Shown: positions 19,183 through 27,350 of the stretch, one piece after another
Position numbering within the stretch: the stretch's first letter is position 1
How the letters are laid out: each line of letters starts with the position of its first letter
Assembly: GCF_002368035.1 (NCBI RefSeq)
Contig: NZ_AP018222.1
Coordinates: 5,095,508-5,159,507, forward strand
DNA length: 64,000 nt
Origin: Nostoc linckia NIES-25
Lineage (GTDB): Bacteria > Cyanobacteriota > Cyanobacteriia > Cyanobacteriales > Nostocaceae
Direction: 5' to 3'
Made by a program: the position numbers and the translations under genes
The notes under the pieces: generated by a model
Told to the model about the DNA's origin: nothing
Databases searched by the model: none
What the model saw: the letters and a program-made list of their open reading frames with translations, nothing else

Positions 19183-19589
19183 AATTTCAATAAATAATGA
19201 TTATTACTTGTTATTCACTTTCGAGATAGTATATCAGGAACAATTAATTTATTTTTGGTTATAACTAAATACAATAAAATACAAATTAGTAAAATATAAA
19301 CTTGAAAATTTATTAATTTTAAGAGCCAAAAATAATCAATTAAATCTAGCTTTTGATTTATAGATTTTCCCAGAGAAATTTTACTGATTAATTCATCCGA
19401 AGTTGATTTAATTTAAGTATAATTACCGTAAAAGCACGGTTGTATATTATCATAGTTAAAATTGCACTAAAGGAATCGCGAATCAAGTATAAATACTTGA
19501 TCTACCTTATGAAGGTAGCATTATTACTTACTTAAATGTAGGATTGCTACTCAGTAAAAAACATTTATGTTGTAAGGGAGACAGAGGTA
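19183..19589. other. Divergent intergenic region between the glycan cluster and gloB
   Basis: 407 bp, strongly AT-rich, with no credible coding sequence. It separates leftward and rightward transcription and so should hold two promoters. A perfect 8-bp stem (ATCAAGTA, TAAA, TACTTGAT) sits at 19482-19501, about 90 bp before gloB, and could be an operator or leader hairpin. The gloB ribosome site is AGAGG (about 4 nt before ATG). Confidence 0.5.
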
Positions 19590-20363
19590 ATGCAGGTAAT
19601 CCGTCTGGAAGCACTCTCAGACAACTATATATTTTTGTTACACGACTCCAAACAAAACATTGCTGCTGTTGTCGATCCAGCGGAGGCTCAACCAGTATTA
19701 AAGAAACTAGCAGAGTTGAAAGCTGAGTTGGTAGCAATTTTCAATACCCACCACCATAACGACCACGTAGGTGGTAATAAGCGGTTAATGGAACAATTCC
19801 CGCAATTGATAGTTTATGGGGGAGCCGAAGATCGCGGTAGAATTCCCGGACAGCAGGTGTTTTTGCAAGAAGGCGATCGCGTGGAGTTTGCAGGTCGCAC
19901 AGCTGAAGTAATCTTCGTTCCCGGACATACCCGCGCTCACATAGCTTACTACTTTCCCCCCGAAAAACCTGGTGAAACGGGCGAATTATTTTGTGGCGAT
20001 ACCTTATTTTCTGGAGGTTGCGGTCGCTTGTTTGAAGGAACGCCAACACAAATGGTAAATTCTTTAAGCAAAATTCGCTCGCTACCCGATGATACACGCG
20101 TCTGGTGCGCCCACGAATACACCCTAAAAAATCTGAAATTTGCCTTGAGTTTGGATGGCGACAACACAGACTTACAAAAATACTTCGATAAAGTCCAGGT
20201 TCATCGGAATCGAGGAGAAGCCACCATACCCTCACTGCTGGGAGTCGAGAAGCGCACCAATCCCTTTTTACGTTGGGATAACCCATCATTACAATCAGCT
20301 ATTAACAGCAACGATGCAGTCCAAACCTTTGCACGTATCCGGGAAATGAAAGATAACTTTTAA
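19590..20363 (+). CDS. gloB: Hydroxyacylglutathione hydrolase (glyoxalase II)
   Basis: 257 residues, the usual length for glyoxalase II. The metallo-beta-lactamase metal motif THHHNDHVGGN is present, followed by later metal ligands (GHTRAHIAYY, CGDTLFSGGCGRLFEG) and the C-terminal substrate-binding block ending in RIREMKDNF. It hydrolyses S-lactoylglutathione to D-lactate and glutathione in methylglyoxal detoxification, in the cytosol. The start is well placed after an AGAGG ribosome site. Appears to be a single-gene unit. Confidence 0.95.
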   Translation: MQVIRLEALSDNYIFLLHDSKQNIAAVVDPAEAQPVLKKLAELKAELVAIFNTHHHNDHVGGNKRLMEQFPQLIVYGGAEDRGRIPGQQVFLQEGDRVEFAGRTAEVIFVPGHTRAHIAYYFPPEKPGETGELFCGDTLFSGGCGRLFEGTPTQMVNSLSKIRSLPDDTRVWCAHEYTLKNLKFALSLDGDNTDLQKYFDKVQVHRNRGEATIPSLLGVEKRTNPFLRWDNPSLQSAINSNDAVQTFARIREMKDNF

Positions 20364-20594
20364 TTATTGGGGATTGGGGACTGGGTATCGGGTATTAGTT
20401 ACTCAGACAATATTCCTAAATATTTATTTTCCTAGTCCCAAGTCGCCAGTCCCTTGAAGTTTCTAGCGCGAATAGTTGCGATCGCCCCCTGCGTTTCGCT
20501 AGGATCTGTAAGCTTTAGGGTATTGGCAAAGCCGCTCTTAATACAGCACGGCGAAAGCCAAATTAATCATATCTTACAGGAAAAACGAAAAACG

Positions 20595-21053
20595 ATGGCG
20601 AAACGCGTGCAGTTAGTTTTAAATCAGGATATCAGTAAGCTGGGAAAATCTGGCGACTTAGTGGAAGTAGCTCCTGGCTACGCTCGTAATTATCTGATTC
20701 CTCAGAAATTGGCTATCCATGCCACTCCTGGTATTCTCAAGCAAGTAGAACGCCGTCGCGAACAAGAACGTCAACGGCAATTGGAACTCAAGCAACAAGC
20801 TGATGAACAAAAAGCAGCTATAGAAAAAGTTACCAACTTAACAATTGCCAAGCAAGTTGGTGAAAACGAAGCTATTTTCGGTACAGTTACCGCCCAAGAT
20901 GTTGCAGATGCAATTAAAGCAGCCACCGGTCAAGAAGTAGATCGTCGCGGTATTACCATTCCCGATATTAACCACCTTGGTACTTATCAAGCTGAAATCA
21001 AGCTGTTTTCAGAAGTAACAGCGCAAATTGATATTCAAGTTGTGGCTAGTTAA
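20595..21053 (+). CDS. rplI: 50S ribosomal protein L9
   Basis: 152 residues starting MAKRVQLVLNQDISKLGKSG. The N-terminal 23S rRNA-binding domain has the signature GDLVEVAPGYARNYLIPQKL; then a long connecting helix (RREQERQRQLELKQQADEQK) and the C-terminal domain follow. The open frame continues upstream to 20454, but those 47 codons come from intergenic repeat-like DNA, and the ATG at 20595 gives the standard L9 N-terminus. It is followed by dnaB on the same strand, a linkage seen in many bacteria. Confidence 0.96.
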   Translation: MAKRVQLVLNQDISKLGKSGDLVEVAPGYARNYLIPQKLAIHATPGILKQVERRREQERQRQLELKQQADEQKAAIEKVTNLTIAKQVGENEAIFGTVTAQDVADAIKAATGQEVDRRGITIPDINHLGTYQAEIKLFSEVTAQIDIQVVAS

Positions 21054-21111
21054 GTTACGTAGCGGGATGAGGGAGATGGGGAGAATAACTCCCAACACCT
21101 AAATCTTGTAC

Positions 21112-21131
21112 AGACGCGATTAATCGCGTCT
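21112..21131. repeat. 20-bp perfect palindrome AGACGCGATTAATCGCGTCT
   Basis: A perfect dyad in the rplI-dnaB gap, part of the dispersed GTAGAGACGCGATTAATCGCGTCTCTAC-type repeat. A degenerate copy occurs at 36538-36564. It could also act as a hairpin between rplI and dnaB. Confidence 0.75.
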
Positions 21132-21178
21132 CTACTCCTAAATCCCAACTAGCAAAATTTCAACACTAAAATCGTTTT

Positions 21179-22522
21179 ATGGCTGAAGAACTGAGTTTTC
21201 AAGGGATAGGTAGCGATCGCTTACCACCCCAAAATATTGAGGCGGAAGAAGCGATTTTGGGGGGTATTTTGCTAGATCCGGAGGCGATTAGTCGAGTGAG
21301 CGATCGGCTCGTTTCCGAAGCATTTTATATTAGCGCTCACAAAGATATTTATCAAGCAGCAGTTAGGCTCCACGCACAAGGCAAACCCACAGACTTACTA
21401 TCAGTTACAAGTTGGCTAACTGACCACGATCTACTAACTCGCATTGGTGGCAGAAATAAATTAGCAACTTTGGTAGACCGCACAGTTTCAGCTGTGAACA
21501 TTGACGCCTTAGCTCTTTTAGTAATGGAGAAATACCTGCGGCGACAATTAATTAAAGCTGGCAATGAAATTGTGCATCTCGGTTACGAAACAGAAACTGA
21601 ATTACCAATAGTTTTAGACCAAGCAGAACAGAAAGTTTTCAGCGTTACTCAAGAACGTCCGCAATCAGGTTTAGTTCATATTGCTGATACTCTAATTAAT
21701 AATTTCCAGGATATTGAAGATAGAAATCAAGGCATCGCCTTACCTGGAATTCCCTGCGGATTTTACGATTTAGATGCCCTGACCAGTGGCTTTCAGCGTT
21801 CTGATTTGATTATTGTCGCTGCCAGGCCTGCAATGGGAAAAACGGCCTTTTGCTTAAACCTTGCTCACAATATCGCCGCTTCTTATAAATTACCAGTTGC
21901 TGTTTTTAGTTTAGAAATGTCTAAAGAACAGCTGACACAACGTTTATTAGCTAGCGAGGCACAAATTGAAAGTGGTTATTTGCGGAGCGGACGCCTTAGC
22001 CAAACACAATGGGAACCTTTAAGCCGTGCTATTGGTGTCCTTTCCGAGGTACCAATTTATATTGACGATACGCCAAATATTACAGTTACACAAATTCGTA
22101 GTCAAGCAAGGCGACTGCAAGCAGAACAGGGAACTGAATTAGGATTAGTTGTAATAGATTACTTACAATTAATGGAAGGAGCAGGCGATAATCGCGTACA
22201 AGAATTATCAAAAATTACGCGTCAACTCAAAGGTTTAGCGCGTGAATTAGCTGTACCAGTTATTGCTTTATCTCAGTTAAGTCGAGGGGTAGAATCTCGT
22301 ACTAATAAACGCCCAATGTTGTCAGATTTACGTGAAAGTGGAAGTATTGAACAAGACTCAGATTTAGTAATAATGTTATACCGCGATGAATATTACTCTC
22401 CAGATACTCCCGATCGCGGCATTGCAGAAGTGATAATAGCTAAACACCGCAACGGCCCTACAGGTACTGTAAAACTTTTATTTAATCCACAATTTACCAA
22501 GTTTCAAAATCTTAAAATTTGA
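21179..22522 (+). CDS. dnaB: Replicative DNA helicase DnaB
   Basis: 447 residues: N-terminal primase-interacting domain (PPQNIEAEEAILGGILLDPE) and RecA-like motor with Walker A ARPAMGKTAF, motif VAVFSLEMSKEQL, Walker B LVVIDYLQLM and the arginine-finger region. It unwinds DNA at the replication fork as a hexamer. Many cyanobacterial dnaB genes carry an intein; none is present here, since the motor motifs are contiguous. It starts 125 bp after rplI, with a palindrome between. Confidence 0.96.
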   Translation: MAEELSFQGIGSDRLPPQNIEAEEAILGGILLDPEAISRVSDRLVSEAFYISAHKDIYQAAVRLHAQGKPTDLLSVTSWLTDHDLLTRIGGRNKLATLVDRTVSAVNIDALALLVMEKYLRRQLIKAGNEIVHLGYETETELPIVLDQAEQKVFSVTQERPQSGLVHIADTLINNFQDIEDRNQGIALPGIPCGFYDLDALTSGFQRSDLIIVAARPAMGKTAFCLNLAHNIAASYKLPVAVFSLEMSKEQLTQRLLASEAQIESGYLRSGRLSQTQWEPLSRAIGVLSEVPIYIDDTPNITVTQIRSQARRLQAEQGTELGLVVIDYLQLMEGAGDNRVQELSKITRQLKGLARELAVPVIALSQLSRGVESRTNKRPMLSDLRESGSIEQDSDLVIMLYRDEYYSPDTPDRGIAEVIIAKHRNGPTGTVKLLFNPQFTKFQNLKI

Positions 22523-22579
22523 ATTGGGGGACTGGGGATTGGAGACTGGGGACTGGGAAATAAATATTGACGCACACGG

Positions 22580-22643
22580 GTAGGGGCACAACATGTTGTG
22601 CCCCTACGATTATCTGTACCTTAGCAAGTTGCAATCTGCTGTA
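22580..22643. repeat. Family C repeat, right half (GTAGGGGCACAACATGTTGTG type)
   Basis: Perfect palindrome around GGGGCACAACATGTTGTGCCCC followed by GATTATCTGTACC...GCAAGTTGCAATCTGCTGTA. Read on the other strand, this matches the left half of the copies at 29971 and 49047. The other flank found in those copies is missing here. Confidence 0.75.
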
Positions 22644-22654
22644 GTACTCAATGC

Positions 22655-23176
22655 CTACTTAACTCCTAGCAATTCCACATCAAAAAGCAGCGTAGCGTTG
22701 GGTGGAATTACGCCACCTGCACCGCGAGAACCATAACCTAACTCTGGCGGGATAATTAAGTTACGACGCCCGCCTACTTTCATTGTGCTAAGTCCTTCGT
22801 CCCAACCTTTGATTACTTGTCCGACGCCGATTTTAAATTTGAAAGGTTGACCGCGATCGCGCGAACTATCAAACTTAGTACCATCTTCTAAAGTGCCGGT
22901 ATAGTGAACCTCTACCGTTTGTCCGCGTTCAGGAGTCGCCCCAGTTCCCTCTTTTAACTCGACGTACTTCAATCCAGAGGGGGTAGTGACGGCATTAGCA
23001 TCAGACATAGTATCACTCGCAATTAAGATATTGTTTTCAGTTAAAATTGTGGGCGCTGGCGGCGTTGAGGTTAACTGGTCAGCAATGGCAGTATTCTGTT
23101 TACTGCCTACTTGCCCCACAACCAAAAGCACAACAAACACAGCTATGAACGCCACACTCAGGAAAATTGCTTTCAA
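22655..23176 (-). CDS. FKBP-type peptidyl-prolyl cis-trans isomerase, membrane-anchored or exported
   Basis: 173 residues. The N-terminus is an uncleaved or cleavable signal (AIFLSVAFIAVFVVLLVVGQ), then a low-complexity linker and one FKBP domain: VEVHYTGTLEDGTKFDSSRD, FKIGVGQVIKGWDEGLSTM, and the final IPPNATLLFDVELL. It should catalyse proline isomerisation in the periplasm or thylakoid lumen. The start is a TTG, supported by AGGGAG about 8 nt upstream and by the complete signal segment that follows; no ATG exists before the domain. Confidence 0.92.
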   Translation of the reverse strand: MKAIFLSVAFIAVFVVLLVVGQVGSKQNTAIADQLTSTPPAPTILTENNILIASDTMSDANAVTTPSGLKYVELKEGTGATPERGQTVEVHYTGTLEDGTKFDSSRDRGQPFKFKIGVGQVIKGWDEGLSTMKVGGRRNLIIPPELGYGSRGAGGVIPPNATLLFDVELLGVK

Positions 23177-23254
23177 AATCAGTTCTCCCTACTTAGGTAG
23201 CCTGGTCAAAACATTACCAACAGAACACATTTAGTTTAAATCAGAAAGGGCAAC

Positions 23255-23578
23255 CTAGCGCCAAAGCTTATTTTCTAAATCGCGCACTTGACGCTCTAAA
23301 CGGTCAATTCTACCCCGAAGTTCGTCCACTTCCGACTGCCGAGCCACCCCCAAATCCTGCATCATATTTCGCATTTGCCGTTGCATCTGGGCGTCCCAAT
23401 TTCCTTGCTCCGACTTTAACTGCTGGGCAATATCATCTATAACTGCCTTGGCTTGTTCGGGATTGAGCTTACCATCTTTGACCAATTCATCGCTAACTTC
23501 CCGCAGTTTTTCTGCAACTAAAGACGTTGTACCAAGACCCACCATCATTAGTTGTTGCAACCAGTTGTTGCTGTCCAT
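23255..23578 (-). CDS. Small phasin-like coiled-coil protein
   Basis: 107 residues from the ATG at 23578 (MDSNNWLQQLMMVGLGTTSL). This start is preferred over one six codons upstream because a GGAG ribosome site lies just before it. The middle is helical (KDGKLNPEQAKAVIDDIAQQ) and the C-terminus is a heptad coiled coil (VDELRGRIDRLERQVRDLEN). This pattern resembles phasin/PhaF-like small proteins that coat granules or oligomerise. Function in this organism unknown. Confidence 0.7.
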   Translation of the reverse strand: MDSNNWLQQLMMVGLGTTSLVAEKLREVSDELVKDGKLNPEQAKAVIDDIAQQLKSEQGNWDAQMQRQMRNMMQDLGVARQSEVDELRGRIDRLERQVRDLENKLWR

Positions 23579-23715
23579 ACTCCGTATCCTCTTCAATTTA
23601 TTTCAAACAGCCGACCCTAGCTCCTGAGTGTACGCGATCGAGCTATGCTAAAAGCGTAGTTACTCTAGCCTACAACTCTATTCTGGCAAATTTGCGAACA
23701 CAGGCATCAAAGGAC

Positions 23716-24150
23716 GTGGTTATAGAACTCCTCAAGTTTAAAGTTGCCCCTGATTTACAGGAGACTTCTTGCAGAAGTCGGGAAAAGGGGAAGGGGAAAG
23801 GGGGAAAGGTTTGGTATTTTCCCTTTCCCCTTTAACCTTTTCCCTTTTCCCACCTCTTGCAAAAGTGCTTTTTGCAAGAGGTCTAGGAAAATTTTATCCA
23901 GAAAGATGCAGAAATTTGGACAACAGCACTAGCTGAGTATCCTGGATTTCTGGGTAAAGAGGTTTGGCTCAACCCCAACAACCCCTCAGAAGTTACCTTT
24001 ATCATTCGTTGGGAAAGTTTTGAACACTTGGATGCTATACCCGAACAAGAATTAGAAGCTATTGAAGCAAAGTTCGTTCAAGCATTGGGAAAATTTTATC
24101 CAATTGTGGAGTCTGCAAACTATCAAGTTTTAAAAGTATTGGGCGACTAG
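23716..24150 (+). pseudogene. Small TIGR03792-like gene interrupted by a 123-bp element
   Basis: The gene starts at a GTG (VVIELLKFKVAPDLQE), is broken at 23762-23884 by a miniature element, and resumes in frame as ENFIQKDAEIWTTALAEYPG through FLGKEVWLNP and EVTFIIRWESFEHLDAIPEQ to the stop at 24148. Removing the element and one copy of the 3-bp target duplication restores a continuous frame of about 100 residues across the join (DLQ-ENFIQKDAE). The restored protein resembles the small TIGR03792 dimeric alpha-beta barrel family of cyanobacteria, function unknown. The insert adds 126 bp (42 codons) but contains stops, so the gene is dead or makes only a short N-terminal peptide. Confidence 0.85.
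23762..23884. mobile_element. Miniature element A, copy 1 (MITE, 123 bp)
   Basis: Terminal inverted repeats AGACTTCTTGCA (left) and its near complement TGCAAGAGGTCT (right), flanked by a 3-bp direct repeat AGG (23759-23761 and 23885-23887). The interior is a purine-rich run followed by a pyrimidine-rich run (GGGAAAAGGGGAAGG... / ...CCCTTTTCCC), so the whole unit can fold. The right end also forms a compact hairpin (CCTCTTGCAAAA, GTGC, TTTTTGCAAGAGG). No coding capacity, so transposition must have been in trans. The host gene reconstructs exactly when it is removed. Confidence 0.9.
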
Positions 24151-24323
24151 AAGTCCCTACTACACAAAGCTTAGTCCACAACAAATATTCAGCTAGATGC
24201 TGGTTGTAATATATTCTTTAACAACCTGTAGTCATTCGCACTAATTATAGCTAGGATAAAAACTGTGTAAATTTTTTATCTTCGAGCTACAGTATTGCTG
24301 ATTATACAGGTAAAACTACTGGC

Positions 24324-25157
24324 ATGGAAACTAACGAGTTAAAGTTTGTCTTAAAGTTATTGGGATTTAATGATTATCGAGCAGGGCTTAATGCCTTTGA
24401 TAGTTTTAAAACCGAGAAAAATAAAATTTGTAAAGCATTAGGCGATCGCGAGCTGGTAGACTATACCCGCGAGATTACCACAGTTAAAATTTTACCACCT
24501 GGTCAAGCGGTACTTAAAAATCCCGGCGAAGTGCCCATTGCAGATAAAGAACTCAAGGTACTAGAGAAAATCGCTAAAGCTTCGGGTAAAATCGCTCCCA
24601 GCAAAATCACTTCACCAAAAGCTGCGGAACGAGATGCGATATTAGAGGTATTGAGCGATCGTGGTTTGATTGAAGTTGAAAGAGGAATTAAAAAAATTAA
24701 AGCTGAGGTTTGGCTAACTCAAAGAGCAATTGAATATTTACGGGATGACTATAACCCTAATAAAGGTGTTCAACCTGCCATCAGCTTGGAATTGCTGGGT
24801 AATTATCTACGCTTTTTACGAAAAACTCTGCGCGTGAAGTCTGAACCAGTTTCTCCTCCACCACCTCCCATCAATCCCGCCGATACACAAATCAGCGATG
24901 AAGAAATTTTGCAACTTATTGAGAAATTAGATCGAGAATTGGGTACTAACAATTATTTACCCATTTTTCATCTGCGGGAAAAATTACAACCACCATTATC
25001 ACGGGATGAATTAGATAAAGCTTTATATCGTTTGCAAAAGAATGACCAGATCGAGTTGAGTTCTTTGCAAGAAGCTAACGCTTATACTCTAGAACAAGTT
25101 GACGCTGGAATTCATCAAAATATAGGTGGTTCGTTGTTCTTTATCTCTGTGAATTAG
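24324..25157 (+). CDS. Winged-helix-like protein, first gene of a nuclease/translocase operon
   Basis: 277 residues, no membrane segment. Three parts are visible. An N-terminal domain (METNELKFVLKLLGFNDYRA). A middle region about 70-150 with helix-turn-helix-like spacing (KELKVLEKIAKASGKIAPSK ... ERDAILEVLSDRGLIEVERG), looking like a winged helix. After a proline-rich linker (PPPPPI), a C-terminal domain about 185-277 with another winged-helix-like layout (YLPIFHLREKL ... RDELDKALYRLQKNDQIELS ... GGSLFFISVN). I do not recognise the family. It lies 59 bp upstream of the ATPase gene and is probably the DNA-binding or regulatory subunit of the module. Confidence 0.65.
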   Translation: METNELKFVLKLLGFNDYRAGLNAFDSFKTEKNKICKALGDRELVDYTREITTVKILPPGQAVLKNPGEVPIADKELKVLEKIAKASGKIAPSKITSPKAAERDAILEVLSDRGLIEVERGIKKIKAEVWLTQRAIEYLRDDYNPNKGVQPAISLELLGNYLRFLRKTLRVKSEPVSPPPPPINPADTQISDEEILQLIEKLDRELGTNNYLPIFHLREKLQPPLSRDELDKALYRLQKNDQIELSSLQEANAYTLEQVDAGIHQNIGGSLFFISVN

Positions 25158-25216
25158 CAATATACTAGGTAATTTTCACTTCTTAATTAACTTCGCTTCC
25201 TCATTTAATTAGAAAC

Positions 25217-27325
25217 ATGACAAGTATTGACGACATCATCAAACGTGAGGTTAATCCTTTTGACCTGATAACTATAAGACCCAGTAATTTTTGGGACGAA
25301 AAGCAAGATTCAGCACTTACGGTTGATTCAATTCATCAAGAGGCAATAACTGAAATCGAAGGTATATTAGACCTAGTAGCTGGCGATCATCGTAGCCGTT
25401 CTATATTGCTTGTAGGAGATGCTGGCTCTGGTAAAAGTCATTTATTGGGTAGGCTTAAGAATACCCTAAATCCCAAAGCCTTTTTTGCATATATTCTCTG
25501 TGACTGGTTTGATAGCAGGAATATTTGGCGTCATATTTTACGGAATACAATTGACAGTTTAATTCAAGTTCCAGAAGAGGAACAAGAATCCCAGTTAATG
25601 ATATGGTTAAAAAGTCTATCAGCCTTTACAAAACGTAATCTAAAAGAGCGAATATTTAACGATGGTATTTGGAATTTACTGCAAAGCGATAGAGAAAAAT
25701 TTATCAAACATCTCAAGGAGACGTACAAACAAGGACGTATATATAATCCTGATGTTTTTTTTGGAATATTGCACGATCTCACAAATCCAGAATTATATCC
25801 TTTAGCTTGTGAGTGGTTAAAAGGAGATGAATTAAGTGAAGAATCTATGCAAATTTTAAAAGTTAAAAATTGTATAGATACAGAAGATAGTGCAAAAAAT
25901 ATTTTAGCAAATTTTGGTAGGATTTCCACAGCAACTCAGCCAATAGTTTTATGCTTTGATAACTTGGACACAATGCCAAAATTACCAGATGGATTACTAG
26001 AGCTACAACCTTTTTTAGATGTAAATACAACTATTCATGGAGAAAATTTAAAGAATTTTTTAGTAATTATTAGTATAATTACTCAGACTTTGAACATGAA
26101 TAAAAAACAAATTCAACAAGCCGATCAAGCCAGAATTGATAAATTAGTTAAATTAAAAGATATTACTCTACAACAAGCAGAGGTACTTTGGGCTTATCTT
26201 CTCAAATCATTACATCAAAAAGCCGAGCCTCAGCCTAAATTAAAAATTTTTCCTCTAACTCAGCAATTATTACAAGAAAATTTTCCAGGTGGTAAAACTA
26301 AACCGAGAACTGTATTATCTCTAGGAAAGCAAGAATATCAAAAATATAAGTTCTCACTTCTCAAGAATAACAAAATAGTAATTCTCCCACCAGAACCAGG
26401 ACAAGAACTACCTGTAAATCCTGGAACTACAAAGATTAAAATAGGAGGAGGTTATATTGAAGCCCCCAAAATTAATGAAAAAGAAAGAGAACAAGCTGAG
26501 CTTCAATTAATCTGGCAGCAAGAATATAAAAAAGTTCAGGCTAAGATAGATAAAATATCTCTTTTAGCAGCATCTGATCTCATACGAATGGTGCAAGAAA
26601 CTTTAGAGGGATTACAAGTACAGGCAATTAAACCTAAACTTATCAATGGTAAATTTACCAGCTATTCATTAAGTTATCAATCACCTTCTAAGCGAGAAAA
26701 TGTAGGAATAGTCTGGACAGAAGATGCTAATATGAATAGTTTTTATAACGTGATGAACGCTTGCCAAAGAGCTATTCAACAAAATCTTTGTCAAACGCTT
26801 TATCTAATTAGAATTGGAAGTGTAGGAAATGCGAAACTTGCTGGATATAAAATATATAGTCAGATTTTCACTGGCACCAAGCATATTCACATCAAACCAA
26901 ATCTTGCTTCAGTTCACCACTTAGCGACATACCATAGCTTAGTTAATTCTGCACAGGCTCAAGAATTAGTTGTTGCTGATAAAACTATTAACTTACCTGC
27001 ATTACAATCTTTAATTCGGGAGTCTAAAATTTTGGAACAATGTACTTTATTGCAAGACTTAGGAATTGTTACTAAGCAAAAACCCGATCCAGTTAAGAAA
27101 ACTAAAGATTTACGACCAGTCAAAGATTTCTTATTGAATTTAGTAAAAACCCAAGGTTATATGGGAGTACCTACTTTAATTTCACAAGGAATTAGTCAAT
27201 TTTCTTACGTGGAAGAAATTGAAACTCAACATTTAATTGATTTATTATGCCAGGAGAAGAAAGTTAAAGTTATTAACCCTAAATCTAAGTTAGAAGACCA
27301 GTTAATCTGTTTAGTTACCAACTAA
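25217..27325 (+). CDS. P-loop ATPase, second gene of a nuclease/translocase operon
   Basis: 702 residues, strongly AT-rich codons. N-terminal AAA/STAND-like ATPase: SILLVGDAGSGKSHLLGRL (Walker A about 67-74) and PIVLCFDNLD (Walker B about 243-251). The opening (VNPFDLITIRPSNFWDEKQD) resembles the loader-type ATPases of multi-gene DNA systems. A lysine/glutamine-rich middle follows (about 380-450), then a C-terminal region with IGSVGNAKLAGYKIYSQIF and a final winged-helix-like segment. It likely assembles on DNA or on the partner nuclease using ATP. Flanked by the winged-helix-like protein (59 bp) and the nuclease/translocase (25 bp), it clearly belongs to one operon. Confidence 0.75.
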   Translation: MTSIDDIIKREVNPFDLITIRPSNFWDEKQDSALTVDSIHQEAITEIEGILDLVAGDHRSRSILLVGDAGSGKSHLLGRLKNTLNPKAFFAYILCDWFDSRNIWRHILRNTIDSLIQVPEEEQESQLMIWLKSLSAFTKRNLKERIFNDGIWNLLQSDREKFIKHLKETYKQGRIYNPDVFFGILHDLTNPELYPLACEWLKGDELSEESMQILKVKNCIDTEDSAKNILANFGRISTATQPIVLCFDNLDTMPKLPDGLLELQPFLDVNTTIHGENLKNFLVIISIITQTLNMNKKQIQQADQARIDKLVKLKDITLQQAEVLWAYLLKSLHQKAEPQPKLKIFPLTQQLLQENFPGGKTKPRTVLSLGKQEYQKYKFSLLKNNKIVILPPEPGQELPVNPGTTKIKIGGGYIEAPKINEKEREQAELQLIWQQEYKKVQAKIDKISLLAASDLIRMVQETLEGLQVQAIKPKLINGKFTSYSLSYQSPSKRENVGIVWTEDANMNSFYNVMNACQRAIQQNLCQTLYLIRIGSVGNAKLAGYKIYSQIFTGTKHIHIKPNLASVHHLATYHSLVNSAQAQELVVADKTINLPALQSLIRESKILEQCTLLQDLGIVTKQKPDPVKKTKDLRPVKDFLLNLVKTQGYMGVPTLISQGISQFSYVEEIETQHLIDLLCQEKKVKVINPKSKLEDQLICLVTN

Positions 27326-27350
27326 ATAAATATTAATCAAACTTTAGTCA

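Noticed and set aside
19741..20289. Minus-strand open frame of 182 codons
   Set aside because: It lies wholly antisense to gloB, which has complete metal motifs, and its composition (many R, C, W) is typical of an antisense frame.
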